A stretch of DNA of 64,000 nucleotides from Enoplolaimus lenunculus (taxonomy: Eukaryota; Nematoda; Enoplea; Enoplida; Thoracostomopsidae): the NCBI GenBank assembly GCA_030248215.1, contig JASANG010000078.1, positions 227,759 through 291,758 of the forward strand, read 5' to 3'. Below are positions 46,628-57,404 of this stretch, piece by piece (position 1 is the stretch's first letter; the number at the start of each line of letters is the position of its first letter). Both the position numbers and the translations under genes were made by a program. The notes beneath the pieces were generated by a model. It did no database searches, was not told the DNA's origin, and worked only from the letters and a program-made list of their open reading frames with translations.

Positions 46628-47649
46628 AAAGTGGATACGTGGATCAAATTTAGCTCTTTAGTATTATAACACTCAAAACTACATTCGACGTGTAACGAAC
46701 AAGAATTTACCGTCAGATGTTCGTTCAAAGGTTATAATTTAATCAAAGACGGCGGTATTCGCTAAAAAAACTATTGAAAATTTAGCAAAAACTTGTATAT
46801 TTTGTAGAGATGTGGCTGCGTTTATCGACTCGAATTCGTAATGAAATACTTAGAGTCTCACAGCCGGAGCACATCTGCTAAGATGTGTGGGTGAGTTAGC
46901 CGCACAGGTTTGTGGCCTTTTGGGCTTAATCGGAAATGACCCTGGGAGCGTTGCCACTGATCTGTGGCCCCGCTGTCCGGTCGGTCATGATCTCAAAAGT
47001 TGCGGCACAGAATATTTATAGGGGAGAGAGCTTGCTACAGCGGTGCGCATGTACTAATATGCCTTTGAGATGCTTAACTGAGCGGAAGCTGTGGATGCGC
47101 TGCGACGTTGCGGATGCTAAGCTGGGGTTGCCCAAGTCAGATCTGACTTGGGCAGGGCAGATTTGCCCGATGTTCTTGTGATCCTAAAACCTTGAGTCCT
47201 GCAAACTCCCTGATATGTTGTCGATACTCACCGGGTGTTGCCAAGTCAGGTCTGACTTGGGTGGACAGATTTGCCCGGGTTTGTTTTTTGTTTTGTTGTT
47301 TCTCTTCACCCTTTCTGGGTGTGTTTGCTTTCTTTTCCTTTTGTTTCCTTTTTTTTTCTGTTCTGCTGCTTTGCAGCTTTCTTTCTTCGGTTGTTTCCAA
47401 CCGGTAACTATTTTGCATAAAATTTTCCCTTTTACAAAATTTTATAAAACTTTATGCAAATTGCCTTCTCAATATTCAAATCAGATATCCTATTAGCTGA
47501 AATTTTCAGCTATAAAAGAAGCTGAAAATTTGACTTGGGAGCGCAGTTGTCATTTTGGTTTTTAGCGCTGTTATATTTTCACCCTTAATTTAATAAACTG
47601 TTTTCATGTATTTTTATGGGTTTTAACCCAATTGCATTCAGCTATGTAA
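46628..47649. other. Left-arm spacer with palindromes and promoter-like words
   Basis: Two near-copies of the palindrome CCAAGTCAGATCTGACTTGG lie at 47132-47151 and 47240-47260. A TATAAAAG at 47511 followed by AATAAA at 47592 resembles a compact promoter and poly(A) pair, as seen in mobile-element ends, but no terminal repeats were found to prove it. Frames of 70-90 codons here lack any protein character. Confidence 0.4.
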
Positions 47650-47930
47650 TAAATTGTCCCAATAACAAAACCGTTCCGAATATTTCATCATCAGTAGCCC
47701 ATACACCATCATACCATTCCGCTTGCGCTTAGATAGTCATCAACCGAAGTTAGCAGATAGCCAGACAACAACTTCTGAAAGGTTTGCGATGTCCATTGCG
47801 CTCTCACAACACTATCTTTGATTTGTTTGTAGTAGTGTTCTGAACCAGTTAAAACAAACCAAACAGCTCGAAAATAACAATTGCAGTCTCTCTGAAGCTT
47901 ATGCATATTAGTCGGTTTTTCCAACCCCAA
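47650..47930 (-). pseudogene. OTU-domain fragment, left-arm copy
   Basis: Reads KLQRDCNCYFRAVWFVLTGSE, which fits the catalytic start of OTU cysteine proteases (usual GDGNC.FRA), followed by the expected helix and VDDYLSASGM. A further piece (WYDGVWATDDEIFG) matches the later WGT..E block. Catalytic Asp and Cys are kept, but the domain is short, broken and has no start context. Such domains occur both in host deubiquitinases and in mobile elements; the origin here is open. Confidence 0.6.
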
Positions 47931-48180
47931 GGGGAAAAATTTGTCTAGGCATAAGAGGTCTCCCTAAACCAAATGAAGGGGAAGGATTTGCCTAGGCCAT
48001 TATTTCTCGGGGGGGGGGAGATTTGGCTAGGCCGATGTATCCTCTTCGTTCCAACCACAGGGGAAAAATTTGTCTAGGCATAAGAGGTCTCCCTAAACCA
48101 ACAGAAGGGGAAAGATTTGCCTAGGCCATTATTTCCCGGGGGGAAAGATTTGGTTAGGCAGATGTTTCCGACGGAAAGTG
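47925..48180 (+). repeat. Two tandem copies of a 127-bp unit
   Basis: GGGGAAAAATTTGTCTAGGC, AAGAGGTCTCCCTAAACC and GATTTGCCTAGGCCATTATT occur at about 47930 and again about 127 bp later. Contains a G run near 48011. Mirror at about 55850-56110. Confidence 0.75.
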
Positions 48181-48839
48181 GATATATGGGCCTAAGCAGA
48201 TTTTTCCGGGCGGAATTCACGGGGATAAAATCGACCTCTTACACCGAGAAAATTTAGTCTTAATGCCCATCATACAAAATGGCTCAACATAAACTTCAAT
48301 TATAACAAATTGATGAATTAAAATGATGTGAAACTTTATACACTTTTATGTACTTAATATTCGACACCTTTAATGGAATTATACTCACATCCTAGCGATT
48401 AACAAACTATATTATTAAAGTGTTTGCGTTTGGTTTTTAGTTCAAAAGTATTAAACTGAAATTTGATTGATTTTGCTAAAAATACATAAAGATTAAAGAT
48501 TATATTACAATCAAGTTTTACTAATTCAGTTGAAAGTTTTCGCAACCTTCTCGAATACAGTAATTCTTTATAAAGTCAATCATAACAGAATTGTCACAAA
48601 AACTATTTTTGGATTCGAAATACATATTGGAATATCCTGAACTTCATATTTTATGCTAAGAATCTGAAATAAATTGACTTAAGACAAGTGTAACTTAAGT
48701 CATATCTCTGCAACCCAGCCGTAATTGCTAAGAATAGACGGCACAATGATTGATACCAAACGTGCGGAATTTAAGCGAAAATAAGTAACAAATTTGTACG
48801 CGTTCTTTTACGGTTTTTGGTTTTGCGATTGTCCTGTGT
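48181..48839. other. Left-arm spacer, nothing recognised
   Basis: AT-rich, no frame longer than chance and no repeat family identified; mirrored on the right arm with few changes. Confidence 0.4.
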
Positions 48840-50140
48840 GGCTCCAAACCATAAGTTGGGTGATAACCAACCGTAGTGGTGAAACCAATCGTTTAACCGA
48901 AACCGACCGTTGACGTGAAACCAACTGTTGGGGTGAAAGCAACGTTGGTGTAACAGCTACCGTTGGCTGAAACCAAATGTTTGGGTGAAAGGAACCGCAG
49001 GTGTGAAACCAGCCGTTTATGTAGAATTAACGGCCGGAATAAAACCAACCGTTTAAGTGTAATCTACTGTCCGGGTGAAAGCAATCGTTGGTTGAAACCA
49101 ACCGTTCTTGGGAAAGCGACTATTGAGGTGGATCCATCAGACGTTGAATGAAAACCAAACGATGAAATGACATCCATGTTCGATTGAAACCAATCGTTGG
49201 GGTGAAACCAACCGTTGGGGTGAAACCAACCGTTGGGGTGAAACCAACCGTTGGGGTGAAACCAACCGTTGGGGTGAAACCAACCGTTGGGGTGAAACCA
49301 ACCGTTGGGGTGAAACCAACCGTTGGGGTGAAACCAACCGTTGGGGTGAAACCAACCGTTGGGGTGAAACCAATCGTTGGGGTGAAACCAACCGTTGGAC
49401 CGTTGGGGTGAAGCCAATCGTTGGGGTGAAACCAACCGTGGGGGAACCAACCGTTGGGGAAACCAACCGGTGGGGTGAAACCAACCGTTGGGGTGAAACC
49501 AACCGTTGGGGTGAAACCAACCGTTGGGGTGAAACCAACCGTTGGGGTGAAACCAACCGTTGGGGTGAAACCAACCGTTGGGGTGAAACCAACCGTTGGG
49601 GTGAAACCAACCGTTGGGGTGAAACCAACCGTTGGGGTGAAACCAACCGGTGGGGTGAAACCAACCGTTGGGGTGAACCAACGTTGGGGGAAAAGTTGGG
49701 GTGAATGGGGGGGGGAACGTTGGGGCAACCGTTGGGGTGAAACCAACCGTTGGGGTGAAACCAACCGTTGGGGTGAAACCAACCGTTGGGGTGAAACCAA
49801 TCGTTGGGGTGAAACCAACCGTTGGGGTAAAACCAACCGTTGGGGTGAAACCAACCGTTGGAGCGAAACCAAACCTTGTATTGTAGCAGGTTAAGCCATT
49901 TGAATGAAACGAACCGATGAGGTGAAACTAACCGTTATGTTGCAACCAACCGCTATGGCGAAACCAACCATTTGGGTGTAACAGTTCCTTGGATTACAAC
50001 ACAATGAAACCAACCGTAGGAGTGAAAGCAACCGCTTCGCTGAAACCGGCTACTATAGTTAAACCTACCGCTAGTGTGAGCACGATCGTTGAGATGAAAC
50101 CAACCGGTAGAGCGAAACATAGCATTGAAGTATACAGCAC
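48840..50140 (+). repeat. 18-bp minisatellite GGTGAAACCAACCGTTGG with degenerate edges
   Basis: 49184-49870 holds nearly perfect copies of the 18-bp unit, with a few irregular spots at 49395-49480 and 49670-49730. Both edges (48840-49183 and 49871-50140) have the same unit with many changes. Because 18 is a multiple of 3 and the unit has almost no stop words, five of six frames stay open, giving six-residue repeats such as VGVKPT and GWFHPN that are not real proteins. Confidence 0.95.
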
Positions 50141-50809
50141 AAACCTTGTGTGGTAACAATTCACAAATTGTGTGTGGTGCAATAGAAAACCGTGAAATAT
50201 CAGGATATCAGGACCGCCGCTTTATTAGAAGTATTTATTCAAAAAAGACACATAAAGCTTTTACATGAGAAAAAAGCTGAGTGATTCTATGAATGGTCAA
50301 TGTGTAAAAATTACATAACTGACAGGTAAAATTTGGTGATCCAAAATAAAAAAATTTGTTTACTTTTTGTAAGCCGTGTTTGCAGGACAATGTCGTGACT
50401 AGACGTGTAGCTCGCACAACCACTCTTCCCACATACAGTTTATACTTGACCAATTAGATTTGTCACTTGACTCTATTCGGACATTTGAGATGATTCAAAA
50501 ATGGTCCGATCGAGTTTCTTTAATTGGTGGACAAGATCATAGAGTGTTTTCCAATGGGCACGCAACAACATTGTATTTCGTGTGTCTACGTCGAAATACA
50601 GTAAAACGCTTAAGTTGCGCTTATTACCCTCAACGGCACGGCAAAATTAAACAATAGATTCTTATCTATATTACACCTGTCGAAAATCAATTGCTGAACT
50701 GGTTATGTCCACAAATGTAGACTGTCGGGCCATTGAGGGTTAAATACAGATAGAGTAGAAATTCGTTCAGTTTTAATAGCGTACTTATGGATTTGTTAAA
50801 ATTTAAATA
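50141..50809. other. Spacer without recognised gene
   Basis: Short frames only; a 65-codon plus frame at 50460-50657 shows no motif. Confidence 0.35.
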
Positions 50810-50990
50810 CCACACTCAAAATAATATTTCTGATATTTAAGAAAAAATTTCTTACATTTAAGAAATATAATTAGCAAGGTGCACTTGAAAAGTATTTCTG
50901 TTATAACAGAAACGTTTTCAAAAAAGTTTTGAAATAAAGACTGAAAATAAACGTTTTCCAGTTATTTTCAGAAAAATTGCCTTAACCCAT
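50810..50990 (+). mobile_element. C-family MITE, left two-thirds
   Basis: CCACACTCAAAATAATATTT start and AAGAAATATAATTAGCAAGG interior as at 23686. The right end is missing after TTCAGAAAAATTGCCTTAAC. Confidence 0.65.
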
Positions 50991-51282
50991 TTGTTCCCGA
51001 ATAAATTTTTTTCGCACGAAAACAAAATGCTTGAGTTATTTTTAATAAAACGGGTATTTTTTATAAAGTTTTGCCATTTTTAGCCTGATTATTGCCCAAT
51101 CTGCGCTACTGTGGTTTGTTCCCGTTTTGGGAACAGTGGGAACCAGAGGCTGCACGGTTTTTGGAATAAGGAATTAGTGTACGTGTACTAAAATAACTAC
51201 TACAAAACCAGTTACAGTTTAAATTCTGTTCTAAAGTCATGTTCAGGTCACTTAAATTTATCAGTATTAATCAATTTTCTGT

Positions 51283-52221
51283 TTATCTTGCTTCATGAAA
51301 ATCCTTGGAGCATTCCTCATGTAGGTTGACCCGACATTTCTCGCACATCTTACGGCTATTTCGTTTGCATAGTGCGCAGCGATTCTGTTTTTCGGCAGTG
51401 ATCAGGAAATGATTTATATTGTCTTTTCGTACGTTGTCAGGCACCCTTGTTTTGATATTTTTTGCCGTCCGTGGTCGGCCTGGCCCTTCGGCAGGTGTGC
51501 GATATTTCATCAAATACGATTTTGCAATGTAGCGGCGAAATTTGAGTTGGTCGAATTGGCGATCACCCCCAACTTGATCTCGATGAATATGCCACGCGTT
51601 TTGACAAGCTGCATCGACGCAAGAAGCAATTATTGGCCAATACCACTTCTTCCCTCGCACCGAAATTCTGTATTTTGCTATGTTCTGATCTAGGCGATCC
51701 ACACCACCCATAAACGAATTATACTGCGCAACTGTGTTTGGTTGTGTGACAGGAGTTTTACCTTTTCCGGTAACCCATCTAGTTGCGTGACAGACAGGAT
51801 TTACGGGATCTACGGTGCTAACAAGCGACACAACTGAGTTGTCGTTCCAAGACACGATAAGTATCTCACTCTTCTCATCGACACGGAAATCATGGGAGCC
51901 TCGAGGTTTCTTCGCCATCTTTGCCTTGTCTTCAACAGGACATCGCTCCGTCCGATTGGTCATAATCGTCCCCGTATAACCAATTCCTTTGTTCTTCAGC
52001 GTTTCAGCCAATTTGACGGAACTGAAATATCGATCGCAATATACAACTCGGCATTCATTGTCTAGGAGTTCCGACAAAAGGTCTATCACTACAGATCCGC
52101 CAAGACCAACACCAGAAAGCCGAGCCATACCGCCTTGATACGGTTCAAACTGTAATACATACCCCCAGCCTTGAACACAAACACCAAAACTTATATCCAA
52201 AACCCAACAAACCAAAAACAA
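51283..52221 (-). mobile_element. piggyBac-type transposase, 5'-truncated
   Basis: Frame of 312 codons matching the C-terminal two-thirds of piggyBac/PGBD transposases (DDE_Tnp_1_7). YVLQFEPYQG (21-30) is the strand before the second catalytic block; CDRYFSSVKLAE holds the second catalytic Asp (D63); MGGVDRLDQ the third (D175). The C-terminus carries a zinc-binding cysteine-rich domain (C282, C285, C293, C296, H301, C304, H309), as in active piggyBac. The first catalytic Asp region and the whole N-terminus are lost: from about residue 20 upstream the sequence stops looking like the family (52165 and beyond) and turns into low-complexity DNA. No TTAA ends found. The C-terminal part has no internal stop and so looks recent. 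Confidence 0.88.
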
Positions 52222-52235
52222 CCAAAAAGAAATGG
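52170..52235. other. Probable apex of the inverted repeat
   Basis: A short C/A-rich, G-poor patch (CCAAAACCCAACAAACC) switches near 52232 to a purine-rich, C-poor strand. The switch lies about 200 bp from the geometric centre (about 52,015) of the inverted repeat, and it is where the piggyBac frame breaks down. Confidence 0.55.
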
Positions 52236-54000
52236 GTTATGAGGTGTAGGTTTTAGAGAAGAAAAGAAGAAGAAAATAGTGAGAAGAAGAAGATAATGTA
52301 TGGTTTTGTAGTAGTTATTTTTAAGAAAACAAAAGTGAGGGTCAGTTAAAGGGAAAAAGAGAAGAGGGAAAGGAAAAGGAAAAAAAAAGTAAAATAGATT
52401 TGTTTGGGAAAAAATATGGGAAATGGGTAAGGATTTTTGAAAAGGAAAGTTTATTTTAGTTTATTTGATTTTGAAGTTTGTAAGGAATAGGAGAAATAAG
52501 AAGAATTTTAAAGAATATATTTAGGGGAAAAAAAAGAGAAAGAGATAAGAAAGGGAAGAATGGGAAAAGAGAGGAAGGGAAAGAAGATATGATGAAGAGA
52601 GGGAAGGAAGGTAGAGAGAAAGAAAAGTGTGGGAGGAAAAGTGAAGAAGAAGAGGATTGAAAAAGGAAGTTAGGGGAAAGAAAGAGGAGAGAGGAGAAAT
52701 GTATGGTGTTAGGGAAAAAAAGAGTGGGACAAGGAGGAAAAAAATAGAAGAAAAAGGAGGTGAAAGAGAGGGGAAGGGAAAGAAGAGAGAAGTAGTTTAT
52801 GAGGTGAAAAAAAAAAAAAATGAAAAGAAATAGAAAGAAAAAAGAGGGAGAAAGATTTTTGAAAAGAAGAAAAAAGGAAAAGAGAAAAGTAGAAGAAAAG
52901 AAGGAAAAAGAGAAAAAAAAAGAAAAAGGGTATTTTTTTATAAGTTTGAAGGAGCAAATTTTTGGGGTTTTCCTTTTTTGGGGGGGAAGAGGAGGAGGGG
53001 GGGCACTTAAAAATGGGTCCAAAAAGAATGTAAGAGAGGAAAAGAAATTTTTTGATTTTGAGAAGGAGGCTGGGAAGTGAAAGGTGTGGGGTGGATTATT
53101 TTTGGAGAAAGGGAAATATATGTTTTTTGGAATGGGTTTGAAGTTTGGTGTGTGTAAGGGAGATGGAAGGAAAAAAAAAAGGAAGAGAAAGGGAGGGGAG
53201 GAAAGATGGGAGAAGAGGAGAAGGGGAAAAGGAGAGGGGGAGGGTGTTAGGAGAAGAGGGGGGAGATATGGAGGGAAGGAAGGTGGGTGGGAAGAGGGAG
53301 GGAGGAGGGGGGTGGTGGAGAAGGGTGGGGAGAGATGGGAAGAGGGAGGAAAGGAAAAGGAAAAAGGGGAAGAGGGGGGAGGGGGGGAGGGGAGGGGGGG
53401 TGGTATGGAAGGGGAGGGGAAGGGGGGAAAGGGGGGGGGAGAGAGAAGAGGAAGAAAGGAGAAGAAGGAAAGGAGAAAAAAGAAAAAAAGGGGAGAAAGA
53501 GAAAGAAAAAGGAAAAAAGTGGAGAGGAAAGGAGAGGGAGAGGGGGAAAGAGGGAAGGAGGAGAGGAGAAGGAAAGGAGGAAGTGGAAGGTTAGAGAGAA
53601 AGAAAAAGAAGGAGGGACAAGAAGAAAGGGGAAGGGGAGAAAGGAAAGGAAAAAAAGGAGAAAGGAGATTTGGGGAAAGGGAAAGGGAGGTGAAAGGAGT
53701 ATAGAAAGAGAAAAGAGAGACCCGCCCGAAAAGAGATAAAGAAATGGGTGGATAAAAAAGAGAAGAGAAGAAAGGAAAAGGAAAAAGGGGGAAGAAAAAG
53801 AAAAGATGTATTGGTAGAGGAAGGTTGAGGGGAAGAGGAAAGTGTTTGTAAGTAGTCGAAGGGGAGGTTGGAGGAGGAAGAGGAAGAGAAGATTAGGGAG
53901 AGGGGAAGCCGAAGGAAGGAAAAGAATTTTGGAAGATACGAGGATGAGAAGAGAAGATGGTTTGAAAAGGGGAGAATTTTTCGGGTTTTTGTGGAAAAGG
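52236..54000. repeat. Purine-rich tract almost without cytosine, 1.75 kb
   Basis: Long runs of A and G (GGGAAAGAAGAGAGAAG-type) with some T and very few C. No repeat unit, no protein-like frame; the long lysine/glutamate/arginine or serine/phenylalanine/leucine frames are a consequence of composition. By symmetry this place should mirror 49,900-52,200 (C-family MITE and piggyBac), but it does not. Either a real polypurine tract or badly read sequence. Confidence 0.8.
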
Positions 54001-55140
54001 GGGTGGGCACGGTTTGTTTCACCCCAACGGTTGGCTTCACCCCAACGGTTAGGCTTCCCCCCAACGGTTGGTTTCACCCCAACGGTTGGTTTCACCCCAA
54101 CGGTTGGTTTCACCCCAACGTTTGGTTTCACCCCAACGGTTGGTTCACCCCAACGGTTGGTTTCACCCCAACGGTTGGTTTCACCCAACTTGGCTTCACC
54201 CCAACGGTTGGCTTCACCCCAACGGTTGTTTCACCCCAACGATTGGTTTCACCCCAACGGTTGGTTTCACCCCAACGATTGGTTTCACCCCAACGGTTGT
54301 TTCACCCCAACGGTTGGCACCCCAACGGTTGGTCCACCCCAACGGTTGGTTCACCCCAACGGTTGGTTTCACCCCAACGGTGGTTCACCCAACGGTTGGT
54401 CACCCCAACGGTTGGTTCACCCCAACGGTTGGTTTCACCCCAACGGTTGGTTCACCCACGGTTGGCACCCCAACGTTGGTTTCACCCCAAGTTGGTTTCA
54501 CCCCAACGGTTGGTTCACCCCAACGGTTGGTTCACCCCACGGTTGGTTTCACCCCAACGGTTGGTCACCCCAACGGTTGGTTTCCACCCCAACGGTTGGT
54601 CACCCCAACGATTGGTCACCCCAAGTTGCTTCACCCCAACGGTTGTCTTCACCCCAACGGTTGGTTTCACCCCAACGGTTGTTCACCCCAACGGTTGGTT
54701 CACCCCAACGGTTGGTTTCACCCCAACGGTTGGTTCACCCCAACGATTGGTTCACCCCAACGGTTGGTTTCACCCCAACGGTTGGTTTCACCCCAACGAT
54801 TGGTTTCAATCGAACATGGATGTCATTTCATCGTTTGGTTTTCATTCAACGTCTGATGGATCCCCCTCAATAGTCGCTTTCCCAAGAACGGTTGGTTTCA
54901 GCCAACGATTGCTTTCACCCGGACAGTAGATTACACTTAAACGGTTGGTTTTATTCCGGCCGTTAATTCTACATAAACGGCTGGTTTCACACCTGCGGTT
55001 CCTTTCACCCAAACATTTGGTTTCAGCCAACGATAGCTGTTACACCAACGTTGCTTTCACCCCAACAGTTGGTTTCACGTCAACGGTCAGTTTCGGTCAA
55101 ACGATTGGTTTCACCACTACGGTTGGTTAACACCCAACTT
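54001..55140 (-). repeat. 18-bp minisatellite, right-side copy
   Basis: Reverse of the array at 48840-50140. The inner part (54010-54800) is full of one- and two-base losses (GGTTGGTTCACCCC, CACCCACGG), whereas the left array is much cleaner. 54800-55140 is the degenerate edge and mirrors 48840-49183 closely. The inner degenerate edge of the left array has no counterpart. Confidence 0.9.
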
Positions 55141-56099
55141 ATGGTTTGGAGCCACACAGGACAATCGCAAAACCAAAAACCGTAAAAGAACGCGTACAAA
55201 TTTGTTACTTATTTTCGCTTAAATTCCGCACGTTTGGTATCAATCATTGTGCCGTCTATTCTTAGCAATTACGGCTGGGTTGCAGAGATATGACTTAAGT
55301 TACACTTGTCTTAAGTCAATTTATTTCAGATTCTTAGCATAAAATATGAAGTTCAGGATATTCCAATATGTATTTCGAATCCAAAAATAGTTTTTGTGAC
55401 AATTCTGTTATGATTGACTTTATAAAGAATTACTGTATTCGAGAAGGTTGCGAAACCTTTCAACTGAATTAGTAAAACTTGATTGTAATAAAATCTTTAA
55501 TCTTTATGTATTTTTAGCAAAATCAATCAAATTTCAGTTTAATACTTTTGAACTAAAAACCAAAAGCAAACACTTTAATAATATAGTTTGTTAATCGCTA
55601 GGATGTGAGTATAATTCCATTAAAGGTGTCGAATATTAAGTACATAAAAGTGTATAAAGTTTCACATCATTTTAATTCATCAATTTGTTATAATTGAAGT
55701 TTATGTTGAGCCATTTTGTATGATGGGCATTAAGACTAAATTTTCTCGGTGTAAGAGGTCGATTTTATCCCCGTGAATTCCGCCTGGAAAAATCTGCTTC
55801 GGCCCTATATCCACTTTCCGTCGGAAACATCTGCCTAACCAAATCTTTCCCGGGAAATAATGACCTAGGCAAATCTTTCCCCTTCTGTTGGTTTAGGGAG
55901 ACCTCTTATGCCTAGACAAATTTTTCCCCTGTGGTTGGAAGGAAGAGGATACATCGGCCTAGCCAAATCTCCCCCCCCCCCGGGAAATAATGGCCTAGGC
56001 AAATCCTTCCCCTTCATTTGGTTTAGGGAGTCCTCTTATGCCTAGACAAATTTTTCCCCTGTGGTTGGGGAAGAGGATACATCGGCCTGCCAATCCCCG
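55141..56099. other. Right-arm spacer
   Basis: Mirror of 47925-48839: AT-rich DNA, then two copies of the 127-bp tandem unit (about 55850-56110) with C runs at 55971 and 56100. The second copy reads CTTCGGCCC where the left arm has CTAAGCAG-type words, one of several small differences. Confidence 0.5.
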
Positions 56100-56385
56100 C
56101 CCCCCCCCCGAAAAACCGACTAATATGCATAAGCTTCAGGGAGACTGCAATTGTTATTTTCGAGCTGTTTGGTTTGTTTTAACTGGTTCAGAACACTACT
56201 ACAAACAAATCAAAGATAGTGTTGTGAGAGCGCAATGGACATCGCAAATCTTTCAGAAGTTGTTGTCTGGCTATCTGCTAACTTCGGTTGATGACTATCT
56301 AAGCGCAAGCGGAATGGTATGATGGTGTATGGGCTACTGATGATGAAATATTCGGAACGGTTTTGTTATTGGGACAATTTATTAC
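56100..56385 (+). pseudogene. OTU-domain fragment, right-arm copy
   Basis: Mirror of 47650-47930. Reads KLQGDCNCYFRAVWF, where the residue before Asp is Gly as in the family consensus, while the left arm has Arg. Otherwise the same broken fragment. Confidence 0.6.
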
Positions 56386-57404
56386 ATAGCTGAATGCAAT
56401 TGGGTTAAAACCCGTAGAAATACATGAAAACAGTTTATTAAAATTAAGGGTGAAAATATAACAGCGCTAAAAACCAAAATGACAACTGCGCTCCCAAGTC
56501 AAATTTTCAGCTTCTTTTATAGCTGAAAATTTCAGCTAATAGGATATCTGATTTGAATATTGACAAGGCAATTTGCGTAAAGTTTTATAAAATTTTGTAA
56601 AAGGGAAAATTTTATGCAAAATAGTTACCGGTTGGAAACAACCGAAGAAAGAAAGCTGCAAAGCAGCAGAACAGAAAAAAAAGGAAACAAAAGGAAAAGA
56701 AAGCAAACACACCCAGAAAGGGTGAAGAGAAACAACAAAACAAAAAAACAAACCCGGGCAAATCTGTCCACCCAAGTCAGACCTGACTTGGCAACACCCG
56801 GTGAGTATCGACAACATACCAGGGAGTTTGCAGGACTCAAGGTTTTAGGATCACAAGAACATCGGGCAAATCTGCCCTGCCCAAGTCAGATCTGACTTGG
56901 GCAACCCCAGCTTAGCATCCGCAACGTCGCAGCGCATCCGCAGCTTCCGCTCAATTAAGCATCTCAAAGGCATATTAGTACATGCGCACCGCTGTAGCAA
57001 GCTCTCTCCCCTATAAATATTCTGTGCCGCAACTTTTGAGATCATGACCGACCGGACAGCGGGGCCACAGATCAGTGGCAACGCTCCCAGGGTCATTTCC
57101 GATTAAGCCCAAAAGGCCACAAACCTGTGCGGCTAACTCACCCACACATCTTAGCAGATGTGCTCCGGCTGTGAGACTCTAAGTATTTCATTACGAATTC
57201 GAGTCGATAAATGCAGCCACATCTCTACAAAATATACAAGTTTTTGCTAAATTTTCAATAGTTTTTTTAGCGAATACCGCCGTCTTTGATTAAATTATAA
57301 CCTTTGAACGAACATCTGACGGTAAATTCTTGTTCGTTACACGTCGAATGTAGTTTTGAGTGTTATAATACTAAAGAGCTAAATTTGATCCACGTATCCA
57401 CTTT
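56386..57404. other. Right-arm spacer, mirror of 46628-47649
   Basis: Contains the same paired palindromes and the same AATAAA / TATAAAAG words in reverse. Small length differences in the A-rich and C-rich runs distinguish it from the left arm. Confidence 0.45.

Larger units (their letters stand above)
40058..49180 (+). repeat. Left arm of a giant inverted repeat
   Basis: Everything from AAAGACAATTAAGCC at 40058 to the minisatellite recurs in reverse order and orientation on the right, ending in the reverse of the same words at the last base of the window. Position pairs sum to about 104,030-104,060 throughout, so the arms are collinear. The 465-codon receptor frame is identical in both arms; the outer 2 kb differ by many small changes. 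Confidence 0.95.

Noticed and set aside
46936-47496. Small frames of 70-93 codons conserved in both arms
   Set aside because: Conservation is due to the inverted duplication itself; the frames shift between arms through small indels, so they are not under coding constraint.
46628-47690. Long terminal repeat of a retroelement
   Set aside because: TATA and AATAAA words are present, but I found no second copy in the same orientation, no primer site and no retroelement coding sequence nearby.
48840-50140. CRISPR-like array
   Set aside because: Direct tandem 18-bp units without unique spacers in a eukaryotic genome: a minisatellite.
52456-54188. Lys/Glu/Arg-rich and Ser/Phe/Leu-rich frames of 150-310 codons
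   Set aside because: Pure consequence of a C-free strand; all frames are open and none resembles a protein.
49064-54929. Long overlapping frames (up to 353 codons) with GWFHPN, RLVSPQ or VGVKPT repeats
   Set aside because: They follow from an 18-bp unit that is a multiple of three and nearly free of stop words; they stay open in five frames on both strands and have no flanking coding signal.
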